64,000 bases of DNA from BNXB01 sp031556375 (GTDB lineage: Bacteria; Bacteroidota; Bacteroidia; Bacteroidales; Azobacteroidaceae). The notes beneath the pieces were generated by a model. The model was not told the origin of the DNA. It made no database searches and saw only the letters and a program-made list of their open reading frames with translations. The stretch is taken from the NCBI GenBank assembly GCA_031556375.1, contig JAVBTA010000029.1, forward strand, positions 1 to 64,000, given 5' to 3'. This document shows positions 45,014-52,575 of the stretch, piece after piece (the stretch's first letter is position 1; each line of letters opens with the position of its first letter). A program made the position numbers and the translations under genes.

Positions 45014-45670
45014 ATGAAACTAAATTCACTCATTATTATTCTTTTGCTGACCAACGTTGTCTACTCCTTTGGACAAAGTAATCGAATTAAGCTTGCCCTT
45101 GAGGCAGGAGTTAATTACTCAAGCTCTACAGAAAAGACAGAACCTCTTGATAAAGAAAATATGTTTTTACCTCAAGTCGGTTTTATTGTCAATTATACTT
45201 TATCCGACAAATTTCTCTTACAATCCGGATTAGTTTATAACATGAAAGGTCAAAAGGCGGAAGGAAATGGAGATAAGCAAGGCATTCAGGTTGACGGTTC
45301 GGTAAAGTTAACACAGCATGTATTACAAGTCCCTATTTTAGCCTCTCTTAAATTCATATCAGGAAATAACATTAATTGTTTTTTTAGTACCGGACCATAT
45401 TTTGCATATGGTATAGGTGGAAAAACTGATGCAAAAGGATATGTAAATGGGACTCCTTTTGAAAAAGAATCTGACACTTTCGGAGATGCTAAGATTTTAA
45501 AACATTTTGATTCCGGTCTAAAATTCAAAATATCCACTGAGATCACTCATTTTTCAGTAAGTTTATCTTATGAGATGGGGATCATGGACATTGGGAATAA
45601 AAATATTATGGGTGGAGACGTTGATTATAAGAATCGAGTTTCGTCTCTGACCATTGGTTACATTTTCTAA
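45014..45670 (+). CDS. Outer-membrane beta-barrel protein (porin family, OMP_b-brl_2 type)
   Basis: The 218 residues start with a signal peptide (MKLNSLIIILLLTNVVYSFGQ). Eight amphipathic strands follow, of the kind LALEAGVNYSSSTEK, FLPQVGFIVNYTLSDKFLLQSGLVY and VLQVPILASLKFISG, and the last strand ends VSSLTIGYIF. This is the small eight-stranded barrel family typical of Bacteroidota. A 20-nt relic of the same 3' end recurs near 51780, so a second copy of this gene once existed there. Confidence 0.82.
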   Translation: MKLNSLIIILLLTNVVYSFGQSNRIKLALEAGVNYSSSTEKTEPLDKENMFLPQVGFIVNYTLSDKFLLQSGLVYNMKGQKAEGNGDKQGIQVDGSVKLTQHVLQVPILASLKFISGNNINCFFSTGPYFAYGIGGKTDAKGYVNGTPFEKESDTFGDAKILKHFDSGLKFKISTEITHFSVSLSYEMGIMDIGNKNIMGGDVDYKNRVSSLTIGYIF

Positions 45671-45685
45671 CAATCTATTAAGATC

Positions 45686-45718
45686 CCCATCTAATCCCAT
45701 TTACACAAGATAGATGGG
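45686..45718. terminator. Hairpin terminator after the barrel gene
   Basis: CCCATCT (45686-45692) pairs with AGATGGG (45712-45718). A longer version with 11-bp arms is found at 51814-51852 in the second copy. It lies just after the barrel gene stop. Confidence 0.5.
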
Positions 45719-45839
45719 AATCCAAATTATCTAAGTTTGCTTTATTATTATTTGTTAATCTGCCTTTTGTCTTACAAGAAGTCTTAGGATAAAACAGCAA
45801 ACCTTGTAATATTCTTACACATTATTAGATTTTATTTTT

Positions 45840-45929
45840 CTAACATGCTAACGGTATTTGCTCCTGTGGACAAAACAACACACTACAGATTGTGAGCCTA
45901 CAGCATACTGAATTCCATACAGTTAGCAT
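45840..45929 (-). other. Possible 29-residue Cys-rich peptide or structured RNA, low support
   Basis: A 29-codon frame from ATG at 45929 encodes five Cys residues (CC, then single Cys in ICSVLFC and AC). Its duplicate at 55115-55204 keeps length and all Cys with three amino-acid changes. The ends of the frame coincide with inverted-repeat arms TGCTAACGGTAT (45846-45857) and ATACAGTTAGCA (45917-45928). A leftward -7 box TATCTTTG (45969-45962) could transcribe it. Coding and RNA explanations are both open. Confidence 0.25.
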
Positions 45930-45972
45930 AAATAAAGAAAATTTATTGTTTAGAATACACACAAAGATACAA

Positions 45973-45986
45973 ACAGTTTATACTGT
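45973..45986 (-). promoter_or_regulatory. Palindrome site 2 (ACAGTTTATACTGT), TetR-operator candidate
   Basis: The 5-bp arms are perfect, around TTAT. It lies 3 nt upstream of a leftward -7 box TATCTTTG (45969-45962) and about 95 nt upstream of the rightward tetR -7 box. A degenerate half-site, ACAGTACTTGA, follows at about 45994. It would let TetR control leftward transcription and perhaps its own gene. Confidence 0.75.
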
Positions 45987-46079
45987 GTAAAAAACAGTAC
46001 TTGAAATAGAAAGATTATTAAAAAATAAAAACATTCTTTTTTTTCCAAGGATTATTTATTGCAAATAAAAAAAATGAGT

Positions 46080-46087
46080 TAATTTTG
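46080..46087 (+). promoter_or_regulatory. -7 box TAATTTTG of the intact tetR
   Basis: This exact -7 element precedes the ATG at 46116 by 28 nt. In the duplicate near 55.36 kb the final G has become A, so that copy has probably lost its promoter. Confidence 0.6.
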
Positions 46088-46115
46088 TGAGATCCAACAA
46101 TAATGACATCAAGAT

Positions 46116-46730
46116 ATGGCAAGGCCAATTAACACAGGTACGAAAGAAAACATTCTATTTCAGGCATTCATTTTATTCAGTAAAAAACCATACGACAAAG
46201 TAACATTTGAAGACCTAGAAAAAGCTACAGGCTTAAGTCGAGGAGCATTACTTTATCATGTAAAAACAAAAATGAACCTGTTCAATGAGGTAATTGAATC
46301 ATCTATACTAAATAGGTCTTCAATCCTGAACATTCCAATTCAAGACAAAGATTGTCTGAAAAATTTCATTCTCGACTTTGTAAATAATTGTCAGCAAACA
46401 ATGAAATTGATGAATAGTTATGGAATCAAAAATATAAATTTAGCATATCTAAATATTGAATCTCAAGCTCTTTATTACTACACAAATTATAATCAAATTT
46501 CAAAACAGGGATTTGATACAGAAATTAAAGTATGGACTTTGGTTATAAATAAAGCAATGGAGAAGAAAGAAATCAAACATAACATTGATGCAAACACTTT
46601 TGCCCTACTTTTTCACAAACTTTATTTAGGACATGCCTATAGTGCTGTCTCTGAAGAAAAAGGTTGTAATGTTAGTTTGTTACAAAAAGAGTTATTGTCA
46701 TTATATGAACTTATAAAGGAAAATGAATAA
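46116..46730 (+). CDS. TetR/AcrR-family transcriptional regulator (intact copy)
   Basis: The 204 residues start with a TetR DNA-binding domain: ENILFQAFILFSKKPYDKVT (helix 1), then FEDLEKATGLSRGALLYHVKTKMNLFNEVI (the helix-turn-helix and helix 4). The remaining 150 residues are an all-helical ligand domain with no known specificity. It is probably a ligand-responsive repressor for the eight palindromes in this region. Its duplicate at 55375-55917 is broken, so this is the only working copy here. Confidence 0.9.
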   Translation: MARPINTGTKENILFQAFILFSKKPYDKVTFEDLEKATGLSRGALLYHVKTKMNLFNEVIESSILNRSSILNIPIQDKDCLKNFILDFVNNCQQTMKLMNSYGIKNINLAYLNIESQALYYYTNYNQISKQGFDTEIKVWTLVINKAMEKKEIKHNIDANTFALLFHKLYLGHAYSAVSEEKGCNVSLLQKELLSLYELIKENE

Positions 46731-46771
46731 CATAAACACACACAAAATATCTTGTTAGTTAATATACTGGT

Positions 46772-49405
46772 TTAAAAAGCAAATTTCACAAAAAATATAA
46801 CCTCTCTCCCTCTTAGCGGTAATTCTTGATAAAAAGAATTAACAGTAGATAATTGCATTTTTGAGTATATGTCGTTGTCTAACAAATTATTTCCAACAAC
46901 ACTAAACTCCAACTTCTTATATTTGTATCGTCCTGTTATATCTAAAAAGAAAAAAGAAGAATAAACATCTTTTTTCTTCTCAAACAATACATACTCTGAT
47001 GCCAATGAAAGATCTATATTCTTGTTTGGAAAAAAATACAATGCAAGGTTTTGCATAAAATCCTTTAGTAAAGTAGTATTTGTCATGTTATTATCATTCC
47101 AAACAGCTCTACCTACCGTACTATATATAATACTAGTTTTATTAATTGCTTTCAATTCCGCTTTAGCTAAGAGAGAAGCAACATTGCTTGTATTGTATAT
47201 CATAAAATCTTGCTGTATCAACTGCGATCTCATTTGAGTGAATGACGGATTTATTGTTAATGCTAATTTTATTGGTATAAAGTTTTTTGAGATATCCGAA
47301 TTAATCATAAACATGGAGCTTGAACTATTTTGGCTATCGGTCGTAGCATAAGACCATTCATCCGTATTATAAAACTTACTTATATAGTTGTATCTACTGT
47401 TTCTAAATAAAACGTAAAAATTAAAGAACAACATGTCTATAATATCCTTATATCTCAACCTTGCAGAAGCTGTATAATTGTCACTATTATTCAATGTATT
47501 AAAAGGGACATAAATGGTTCTATAATTTCTAAAAAAAGGACTGCTAAGCAAAGAGTTATCATCTGCATATCTAAAGTCATAACCCACTTTTGAAAAAACC
47601 TCCCAATAATGATTGATATTATAATTACAACTAAAGGCTGGCATTATAGTAAATTGATGGTCAGAAAGAGAAAGATCTGGAGCATTTCTAACACCATAAC
47701 GATAGTATGATATAGGAAGATTTATCGTAAAAACAAACTTCTTCCCTTTTTTTATTTGATAACTAGGAGATAACAAAAATTGCATTTGTTCTGTTTCATT
47801 TTTTTGAAAAGGGACCAATAGAGTCAGTGTATCTATTGTTTCTAAGTGCCTTGTCAGATTATTTTCAAGAGTTCGTTTTCTGTATATTAATCCTAATCCA
47901 ATATCCAACTTATTTCCAAAGAGGCTGTAAGAAGACGTTATTTGATTTTTGTTGATAAAATACCTACCATAAAATAGTTCCTCTAAGCTATTTGCATACT
48001 TTGCAGTTTGGAACATTTTCAGGCACTCATCATTATTCGAATATCTGAATAAAGAATTTACATTTAATGACTTATTATTTCCGAACTTGACTAAACCTTG
48101 AAAATCATTCTGAATATAAAAAGGATTATTTGTATTGTAAATAGATAGATCTTTACTTGATTGTATGCCAGAGGTCACTTTTTGATTTCGGTTATAATAG
48201 GCAACATCATTTTTTATAAAACTATTTGGATTATTATTTTCATAAATAATAGAAAATCGACTATTACTCAACTTGCTTTTCAATTCCGATTGTTCTTCTA
48301 TTCTCAATATATCATTTCCAATAGAATAATTCTGTTCTAGGTAATAATTTTGTGTTAATTTATCCATTCCGTATGATAAATTAACTTTCAATTCAGAATA
48401 TGTGGAAAGAGGAATTAAATTATTAATACTTCCTAAATAAGACTCATTGAATAAGTATCTTTTAGCCGTCAATGGTATATTTTGAGAAGACGGTGGATTT
48501 ATCAAATTCTTTGTCAAAGGCTCATACGAAAACAAATCGCTCATATCTAGCTTGTCTTCCAACTCGTCCAATACAGATTCCCCGGTATTATTAACCTTAA
48601 AATTTGCTATAGCCTGCATTTTATTCCCCAAATAAGCAGCAAATATCTTCTCATTGTATAATAAAGGGTATCCTCCAAATCCAAGTTGAGCTTCACCCAA
48701 AGGACGCATAGTATAATCTTTCTTCAACCGTAGGTTTATTGCTGCTTTCTCTGAAAATTTTTCTCCTTTCAATGCTTTGATATGTTGATTATTTTCAAGA
48801 ACTTCAACAAAAGATACCGCATCAACATTTAGATTATTCGTTGCAATGTTATACTGTCCACCCAAAACATCTCGCCCTTCAATATAAAACTTATTAATAG
48901 CTTCTCCTTGATACGATATAGTCCCATTCTCAGCAACTTTAACTCCTGGTAACTTCTTTAAAATATCGGCAATGTATTTGTCTTCTTGACCCTTAAAACT
49001 ACCGACATTGTACCTTATCGTATCATTATTATTTTGTATCGGCGGAACGGTTACCTTAACTTCCTGAAGATTAAAATCTGTACGATTCATTGAGATTATT
49101 ACATTCTTAGGATTATCTATTTCTTCCACTGCCATTTTTTTCATTTCATAACCTAAAAGGTTGAATAAGATTAATCGAGCCTTGTCATCTCTTTTCAAAG
49201 AAAAGTTACCTTTTATATCCGATATGCAATAATTAATGGACTCTCCATGCTCATCCAAGGTTCTGCAGATAACACCTTCTAACATACTGTTATCGTCAGA
49301 GTCAACAATCTGTCCAATATAGGGCTCATCCATCTGTCCCCACGCACTGGTAACATTAAAAGAAAATATAAGGAGAATAATATGTATATAAAACTTAATC
49401 CGCAT
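46772..49405 (-). CDS. TonB-dependent outer-membrane receptor with regulatory-like N-terminal domain
   Basis: The 877 residues start with a signal peptide. A carboxypeptidase-regulatory-like domain (GQIVDSDDNSMLEGVICRT to about 105) follows. A plug domain shows KYIADILKKLPGVKVAENGTISYQGEAINKFYIEG, and then a long barrel ends ELPLRGREVIFFVKFAF. It is encoded 30 nt after a GLPGLI protein, a frequent pairing in Bacteroidota, and downstream of a small secreted peptide gene. It may take up or display that peptide or a small molecule; this is inference from operon order. Confidence 0.88.
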   Translation of the reverse strand: MRIKFYIHIILLIFSFNVTSAWGQMDEPYIGQIVDSDDNSMLEGVICRTLDEHGESINYCISDIKGNFSLKRDDKARLILFNLLGYEMKKMAVEEIDNPKNVIISMNRTDFNLQEVKVTVPPIQNNNDTIRYNVGSFKGQEDKYIADILKKLPGVKVAENGTISYQGEAINKFYIEGRDVLGGQYNIATNNLNVDAVSFVEVLENNQHIKALKGEKFSEKAAINLRLKKDYTMRPLGEAQLGFGGYPLLYNEKIFAAYLGNKMQAIANFKVNNTGESVLDELEDKLDMSDLFSYEPLTKNLINPPSSQNIPLTAKRYLFNESYLGSINNLIPLSTYSELKVNLSYGMDKLTQNYYLEQNYSIGNDILRIEEQSELKSKLSNSRFSIIYENNNPNSFIKNDVAYYNRNQKVTSGIQSSKDLSIYNTNNPFYIQNDFQGLVKFGNNKSLNVNSLFRYSNNDECLKMFQTAKYANSLEELFYGRYFINKNQITSSYSLFGNKLDIGLGLIYRKRTLENNLTRHLETIDTLTLLVPFQKNETEQMQFLLSPSYQIKKGKKFVFTINLPISYYRYGVRNAPDLSLSDHQFTIMPAFSCNYNINHYWEVFSKVGYDFRYADDNSLLSSPFFRNYRTIYVPFNTLNNSDNYTASARLRYKDIIDMLFFNFYVLFRNSRYNYISKFYNTDEWSYATTDSQNSSSSMFMINSDISKNFIPIKLALTINPSFTQMRSQLIQQDFMIYNTSNVASLLAKAELKAINKTSIIYSTVGRAVWNDNNMTNTTLLKDFMQNLALYFFPNKNIDLSLASEYVLFEKKKDVYSSFFFLDITGRYKYKKLEFSVVGNNLLDNDIYSKMQLSTVNSFYQELPLRGREVIFFVKFAF

Positions 49406-49435
49406 TTATGATTGATTGATGATATTAATGATGCG

Positions 49436-50314
49436 TTACTTCAATTCAATCGGATTATACGGTTTTGGACGTAATTTAGCAATAGCATCAGGACTCATAA
49501 CTGCGCTTCCACTTAAAGACTTTATTAGGCTTGCTGGGTCTCTTTTTATATTATCAATCGCCTTTCTGACATTGTCTCTTGATGTTTCGACAACATTATC
49601 AGATAATATATATATAGGATCGTATCCGTGAACCGCATTCAATCCATTCATAGAAAATTTATAATGGTTTCTGGTATCTGATATTTCCAAGATTAATCCA
49701 GGTAGTCCAGAAAATACATATGGTCCTTCGCTCATTGGTATATCCAGACAATACCACGCTACGTAATCTCTTCCACGAAAAGAACAAATTGCTTCCTTAC
49801 AATTATATCCTAATATATTTTTTTCACCATCCATCAGCTTCCAATCAATTTTAATATCAGGATCTTTATATCTATAATTTTCTTTTGATGTGATCATTTC
49901 CTGAAAAACACAAATATCTTTTTGGGGATAATTTTTCACTATGGTCGGCTTGAATTTGATCAGTTTAGCAACAGAAAGCACCTTTGAATATATTGTCATC
50001 GCACTTGTATTAGATCTACAGAGTTCATCATAAATAGAATCTTTTCTCAGAGAATTATAATCACGAAAAGCATTGTGTTTTGAACCCACCAACAATATCG
50101 TCTGAGTCTTAATTTTTAGATTGATATCTGTTGTATCTTCCAGAAACTCCATTGAATAGTAAACCCTGTATTTAGCATTGTCCAAAATCTGCTTTGCCAA
50201 TGTATCCGTTTTTATGTTTGGATTACCTTGAATATTCACCTGCTGTGCTTGAACTTCGGAATATAGCACACTAAAAAAAAGAAATATTGAAAGTATAATT
50301 ATTGTTTTTTGCAT
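49436..50314 (-). CDS. GLPGLI family secreted protein
   Basis: The protein has about 292 residues. A signal peptide starts at MQKTIIILSIFLFFSVLYSEVQA; the upstream Arg-rich in-frame sequence is part of a hairpin and not credible as protein. The family motif is seen literally in YVFSGLPGLILEISDTRNHY, preceded by GRDYVAWYCLDIPMSEGPY. Function of the family is unknown. It lies between the small peptide gene and the TonB receptor in one operon. Confidence 0.9.
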   Translation of the reverse strand: MQKTIIILSIFLFFSVLYSEVQAQQVNIQGNPNIKTDTLAKQILDNAKYRVYYSMEFLEDTTDINLKIKTQTILLVGSKHNAFRDYNSLRKDSIYDELCRSNTSAMTIYSKVLSVAKLIKFKPTIVKNYPQKDICVFQEMITSKENYRYKDPDIKIDWKLMDGEKNILGYNCKEAICSFRGRDYVAWYCLDIPMSEGPYVFSGLPGLILEISDTRNHYKFSMNGLNAVHGYDPIYILSDNVVETSRDNVRKAIDNIKRDPASLIKSLSGSAVMSPDAIAKLRPKPYNPIELK

Positions 50315-50333
50315 AATTTTATTTTTTATGATT

Positions 50334-50377
50334 AAAAAAGTTAGACGGAGAAAATATAATTCAGATCTCCTCCGTCT
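50334..50377 (-). terminator. Intercistronic hairpin between peptide 1 and GLPGLI (partial terminator)
   Basis: AGACGGAG (50343-50350) pairs perfectly with CTCCGTCT (50370-50377). On the minus strand it is followed by a U-run (50334-50339). Placed right after the peptide stop, it would make most transcripts end after the peptide and let a minority continue into the GLPGLI and receptor genes. Confidence 0.65.
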
Positions 50378-50386
50378 TCTTTTCAT

Positions 50387-50572
50387 TTATTCTCCACAGA
50401 AATATTCTTGGAGGATTTCTGCATCATTGAGTACATCAGCCACTGTGTGATGATCTTGATAAATCATAGTTACCTCAACACCACAACTTGTTTCTATTAC
50501 TATCACTGTTTCTGCAAAAGATATCGCAAAAGTACCAAGCGCAAGAGCGCATACTAGAAATAATTTTTTCAT
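50387..50572 (-). CDS. Small secreted two-Cys peptide 1
   Basis: The 61-residue product has a signal peptide, MKKLFLVCALALGTFAISFA, and a mature part of about 41 residues beginning ETVIVIETSCGVEVTMIY. That part holds two Cys, one in ETSCGV and one in YFCGE at the end. Peptide 2 shares the signal peptide, the ETSCGV segment and the C-terminal FC. The gene heads an operon with GLPGLI and TonB-receptor genes and has palindrome site 3 at its promoter. I know no named family for it. Confidence 0.8.
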   Translation of the reverse strand: MKKLFLVCALALGTFAISFAETVIVIETSCGVEVTMIYQDHHTVADVLNDAEILQEYFCGE

Positions 50573-50659
50573 AAACTTATTATTTAATGCCTACTCTATG
50601 CATTATGCAGGTTTTTCGGCCATCACCTTTAGTGATTCTGCAGAAATCACTATATATAA
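50573..50659 (-). ncRNA. Structured 5' leader of peptide 1 mRNA
   Basis: The leader contains AGTGATT/AATCACT arms (50645-50651 with 50631-50637). A block GCCGAAAAACCTGCAT with GCATAGAGTAGG follows. The same layout is found before peptide 2 (51137-51222), with one compensatory base-pair change in the stem. A conserved cis-acting RNA is likely; its signal is unknown. Confidence 0.5.
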
Positions 50660-50673
50660 ACAGTACGTACTGC
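50660..50673 (-). promoter_or_regulatory. Palindrome site 3 (ACAGTACGTACTGC), TetR-operator candidate
   Basis: On the minus strand the order is TATATTTG (-7 box), two bases, then GCAGTACGTACTGT. The palindrome would cover the transcription start of the peptide 1-GLPGLI-receptor operon. Confidence 0.78.
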
Positions 50674-50866
50674 GCAAATATACAGAATATTTTTAAATAT
50701 GCAAAATAAATAACAAAAGTAATATAGACAACTGCTTCAACAAAAAAAATCTTTAATATTTGATATACAGACTTTTAATCCAATTTATATTAACTTAATA
50801 CTCAAAGAGGTCTGATTTAAGAGATTTTGCACCTTTATGAATGGAGGAATACAGAAGACATATGAC

Positions 50867-50899
50867 AAAAAAAGAAGGCATCTCTTTGAGACACCTTCT
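50867..50899 (-). terminator. Intrinsic terminator of peptide 2
   Basis: On the minus strand AGAAGGTGTCTC pairs with GAGATGCCTTCT (12 bp with G-U pairs) around a 3-nt loop, followed by seven U. It lies 33 nt after the peptide 2 stop. It isolates that gene as a single-gene transcript. Confidence 0.8.
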
Positions 50900-50932
50900 T
50901 ATTCCTTTTTCAATTATTTACACCTAAATTTT

Positions 50933-51136
50933 TCAGTTTTGACAAAAAGCGTCTTCAAGCGCAACTGCAATAGCGATCAAGTCATCCATATCCACAAAGA
51001 CTGTCTGCTCATCATCAACCGATATAGTTGCTGTAACACCACAACTTGTTTCTATCTCACACACAACTACTTCTTTTGCAAAAGTTGTCGCGAAAGCACT
51101 AAACGCAAGAGCGCAAACTAGAAATAATTTTTTCAT
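50933..51136 (-). CDS. Small secreted peptide 2, paralogue of peptide 1
   Basis: The 67 residues begin with the signal peptide MKKLFLVCALAFSAFATTFA, almost identical to that of peptide 1. The mature part begins KEVVVCEIETSCGVTATISV and ends AFCQN. It has three Cys, two of them aligned with peptide 1. The central part is acidic (VDDEQTVFVDMDDL). Met at 51136 is chosen over an upstream in-frame Met because only it starts the signal peptide. It has palindrome site 4 at the promoter and a strong terminator. Function is unknown. Confidence 0.8.
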   Translation of the reverse strand: MKKLFLVCALAFSAFATTFAKEVVVCEIETSCGVTATISVDDEQTVFVDMDDLIAIAVALEDAFCQN

Positions 51137-51222
51137 AAAATTTATTTTTTTAACACCTACTCTATGCATATGCAGGGTTTTCGGCTTCCCCCTTTAGTAA
51201 TTCTACAGGAATTACAAAAATA
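51137..51222 (-). ncRNA. Structured 5' leader of peptide 2 mRNA
   Basis: The GTAATTC (51196-51202) and GAATTAC (51208-51214) arms form a 7-bp stem. The block GCCGAAAACCCTGCAT with GCATAGAGTAGG follows, matching the leader of peptide 1 in order and spacing. See 50573-50659 for the partner. Confidence 0.5.
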
Positions 51223-51236
51223 AACAGTACGTACGG
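51223..51236 (-). promoter_or_regulatory. Palindrome site 4 (ACAGTACGTACGGT), TetR-operator candidate
   Basis: On the minus strand TATATTTG is followed after two bases by CCGTACGTACTGT. This is the same phasing as site 3. The remaining gap, 51237-51475, holds no feature that I can support. Confidence 0.75.
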
Positions 51237-51475
51237 TACAAATATACAATGTATTTTAAACGTACAAAAAAAATAACAAGAAAATTACGCTGATAAATAT
51301 CTCAACATACTACCTTTACGAAATTTTCGGATTAATATACTGTCTAATGGCATTAGCCAGTTAGTGAACTTTATAGGTCCAAGAATATCAACCTCACGAC
51401 AAACCATTTCATTAAATAAAGAAATGAACTTACATCAAAAAATAAAAAAAGTGTTATTCTTATAAAAAGAGTCTA

Positions 51476-51730
51476 TTATATTAAAGGTGAGGAGTCCAAA
51501 ATCCCTATGTTTAATATTATATCTACATTATATATCGAATTCATTTCGGAATCAAAATCATAAAATTCGCTCAAGCTAAGAATGACTTGATATTTGTTTT
51601 TTGTCAAAGAAAGAATATTTTCTAAAGCTTTTTTATCATAAAAATTTAAGTAACTTAATGCTTCCCAAAAGTCATAGCTAACGAATCTTGATATTTTCTT
51701 TTTAATGAAAAACATACTCGAACAAAACAC
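51476..51730 (-). pseudogene. Fragment of a hypothetical protein also found at 59.9-60.8 kb
   Basis: The 84-codon frame contains ILSLTKNKYQVILSLSEFYDFDSEMNSIYNV. This aligns with IFSLTKNRCEIILSLNEFDDFDSDFVMNLIYNA encoded on the minus strand near 60.1-60.24 kb. Only the C-terminal part is present here, with a GTG as first start codon, so it is probably a partial duplicate. No function is known to me. It lies between the peptide genes and the AvrD-like cassette. Confidence 0.5.
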
Positions 51731-51777
51731 TATTATTCGAGGTGAATAGGAAAATTAATTTCAGTTAATTCTCAGTA

Positions 51778-51866
51778 TGGCTATTGGTTACATTTTCTAA
51801 CATTTTTTTAAAAGATTCCCATCTGATCTAATTTACAAGATAGATGGGAATCCAAATTATTCTAGT
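51778..51866. repeat. Relic of the barrel-gene 3' end plus terminator, second copy
   Basis: ATTGGTTACATTTTCTAAC (the barrel gene end) is followed by an 11-bp hairpin, GATTCCCATCT (51814-51824) with AGATGGGAATC (51842-51852), and then TCCAAATTAT. The same order is found at 45653-45730. The match stops at the end of the flavoprotein gene and resumes on the far side of the cassette at about 55012. Confidence 0.7.
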
Positions 51867-52547
51867 TTATTTTATAATTCCTATCGTTTTCCAACGTTTA
51901 ATTACTGCCTGGTATTGCTCTGGTCTTTTTAGCACTTGTGGTTTCATTATTATATGTAGAGCAATAAAATGAATTATTTTATCCAATAATGATTTTGTTT
52001 TATTGGATTTGATTGACTGGTAATATTTCTCTGTCTTTTGCAACAATTTTGATTCTAATTTCGCATCTAGAAATGGTGATGAATTAAATGGTAGTTTACA
52101 AATGTAGCTTCCAGATAATATACCTCCAGCATACCTATAAAGAGTTTTCAATTCCGAAATTACATTATCCCCTCCAGCTATTTCATAAGTATTTAATGCA
52201 AATGTATATTTCCCTGACAATGCCTGTTCCAAAACAAAATGACCTCTATCGATATATGTTTTTAAGGAACCTGGCATACTACTGGAGTATGTCGGCGAAC
52301 CTATGACCACACCATCCGCATCAAAAATCATTTTGTTTATTTGTTCAACATTGTCATTAAAACAACAAATAGCATTACGATAACAACTCATACAACCAGT
52401 ACAATTCTGCAGTGAATAATCCGAAACATTGATGATCGAAACTTCTACATCATTTTTTCGCCTCAGATATTCAACCATTTTATTCAACAGTTTAGCTGTA
52501 GCCCCATTATTGCGAGGACTTCCATTGATTATTATTATTTTTTTCAT
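51867..52547 (-). CDS. NADPH-dependent FMN reductase/flavodoxin-like protein with CxxCxxC
   Basis: The protein has about 226 residues. It shows the flavodoxin-fold FMN phosphate loop IIINGSPRNNGATAKLL and GVVIGSPTYSSSMPGSLKTYIDR. Between them is NCTGCMSCYRNAICC, which resembles the compact cysteine motif of iron-sulfur flavoproteins. It probably reduces a small molecule or carries electrons. It is the last gene of the cassette with the AvrD-like protein; a reductase would fit a butenolide pathway. Met at 52547 is chosen because the longer frame overlaps the upstream gene. Confidence 0.85.
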   Translation of the reverse strand: MKKIIIINGSPRNNGATAKLLNKMVEYLRRKNDVEVSIINVSDYSLQNCTGCMSCYRNAICCFNDNVEQINKMIFDADGVVIGSPTYSSSMPGSLKTYIDRGHFVLEQALSGKYTFALNTYEIAGGDNVISELKTLYRYAGGILSGSYICKLPFNSSPFLDAKLESKLLQKTEKYYQSIKSNKTKSLLDKIIHFIALHIIMKPQVLKRPEQYQAVIKRWKTIGIIK

Positions 52548-52575
52548 AATTCTTTCATCTTTTAATTTTACAAAT

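Larger units (their letters stand above)
45671..46115. other. Gene-free segment between barrel gene and tetR, first copy of a large duplication
   Basis: It contains a terminator hairpin (45686-45718), a possible small RNA or peptide with long inverted-repeat arms (45846-45928), a leftward promoter with palindrome site 2, and the rightward tetR promoter. From about 45740 onward it is nearly identical to 55012-55374. In the other copy the matching leftward promoter reads into the AvrD-like cassette; here the cassette is absent. Confidence 0.75.

Noticed and set aside
50345..50386. Arg-rich N-terminal extension of the GLPGLI protein (MKRRRRRSEL)
   Set aside because: It is encoded by the intercistronic hairpin; the signal peptide starts at the downstream Met (50314).
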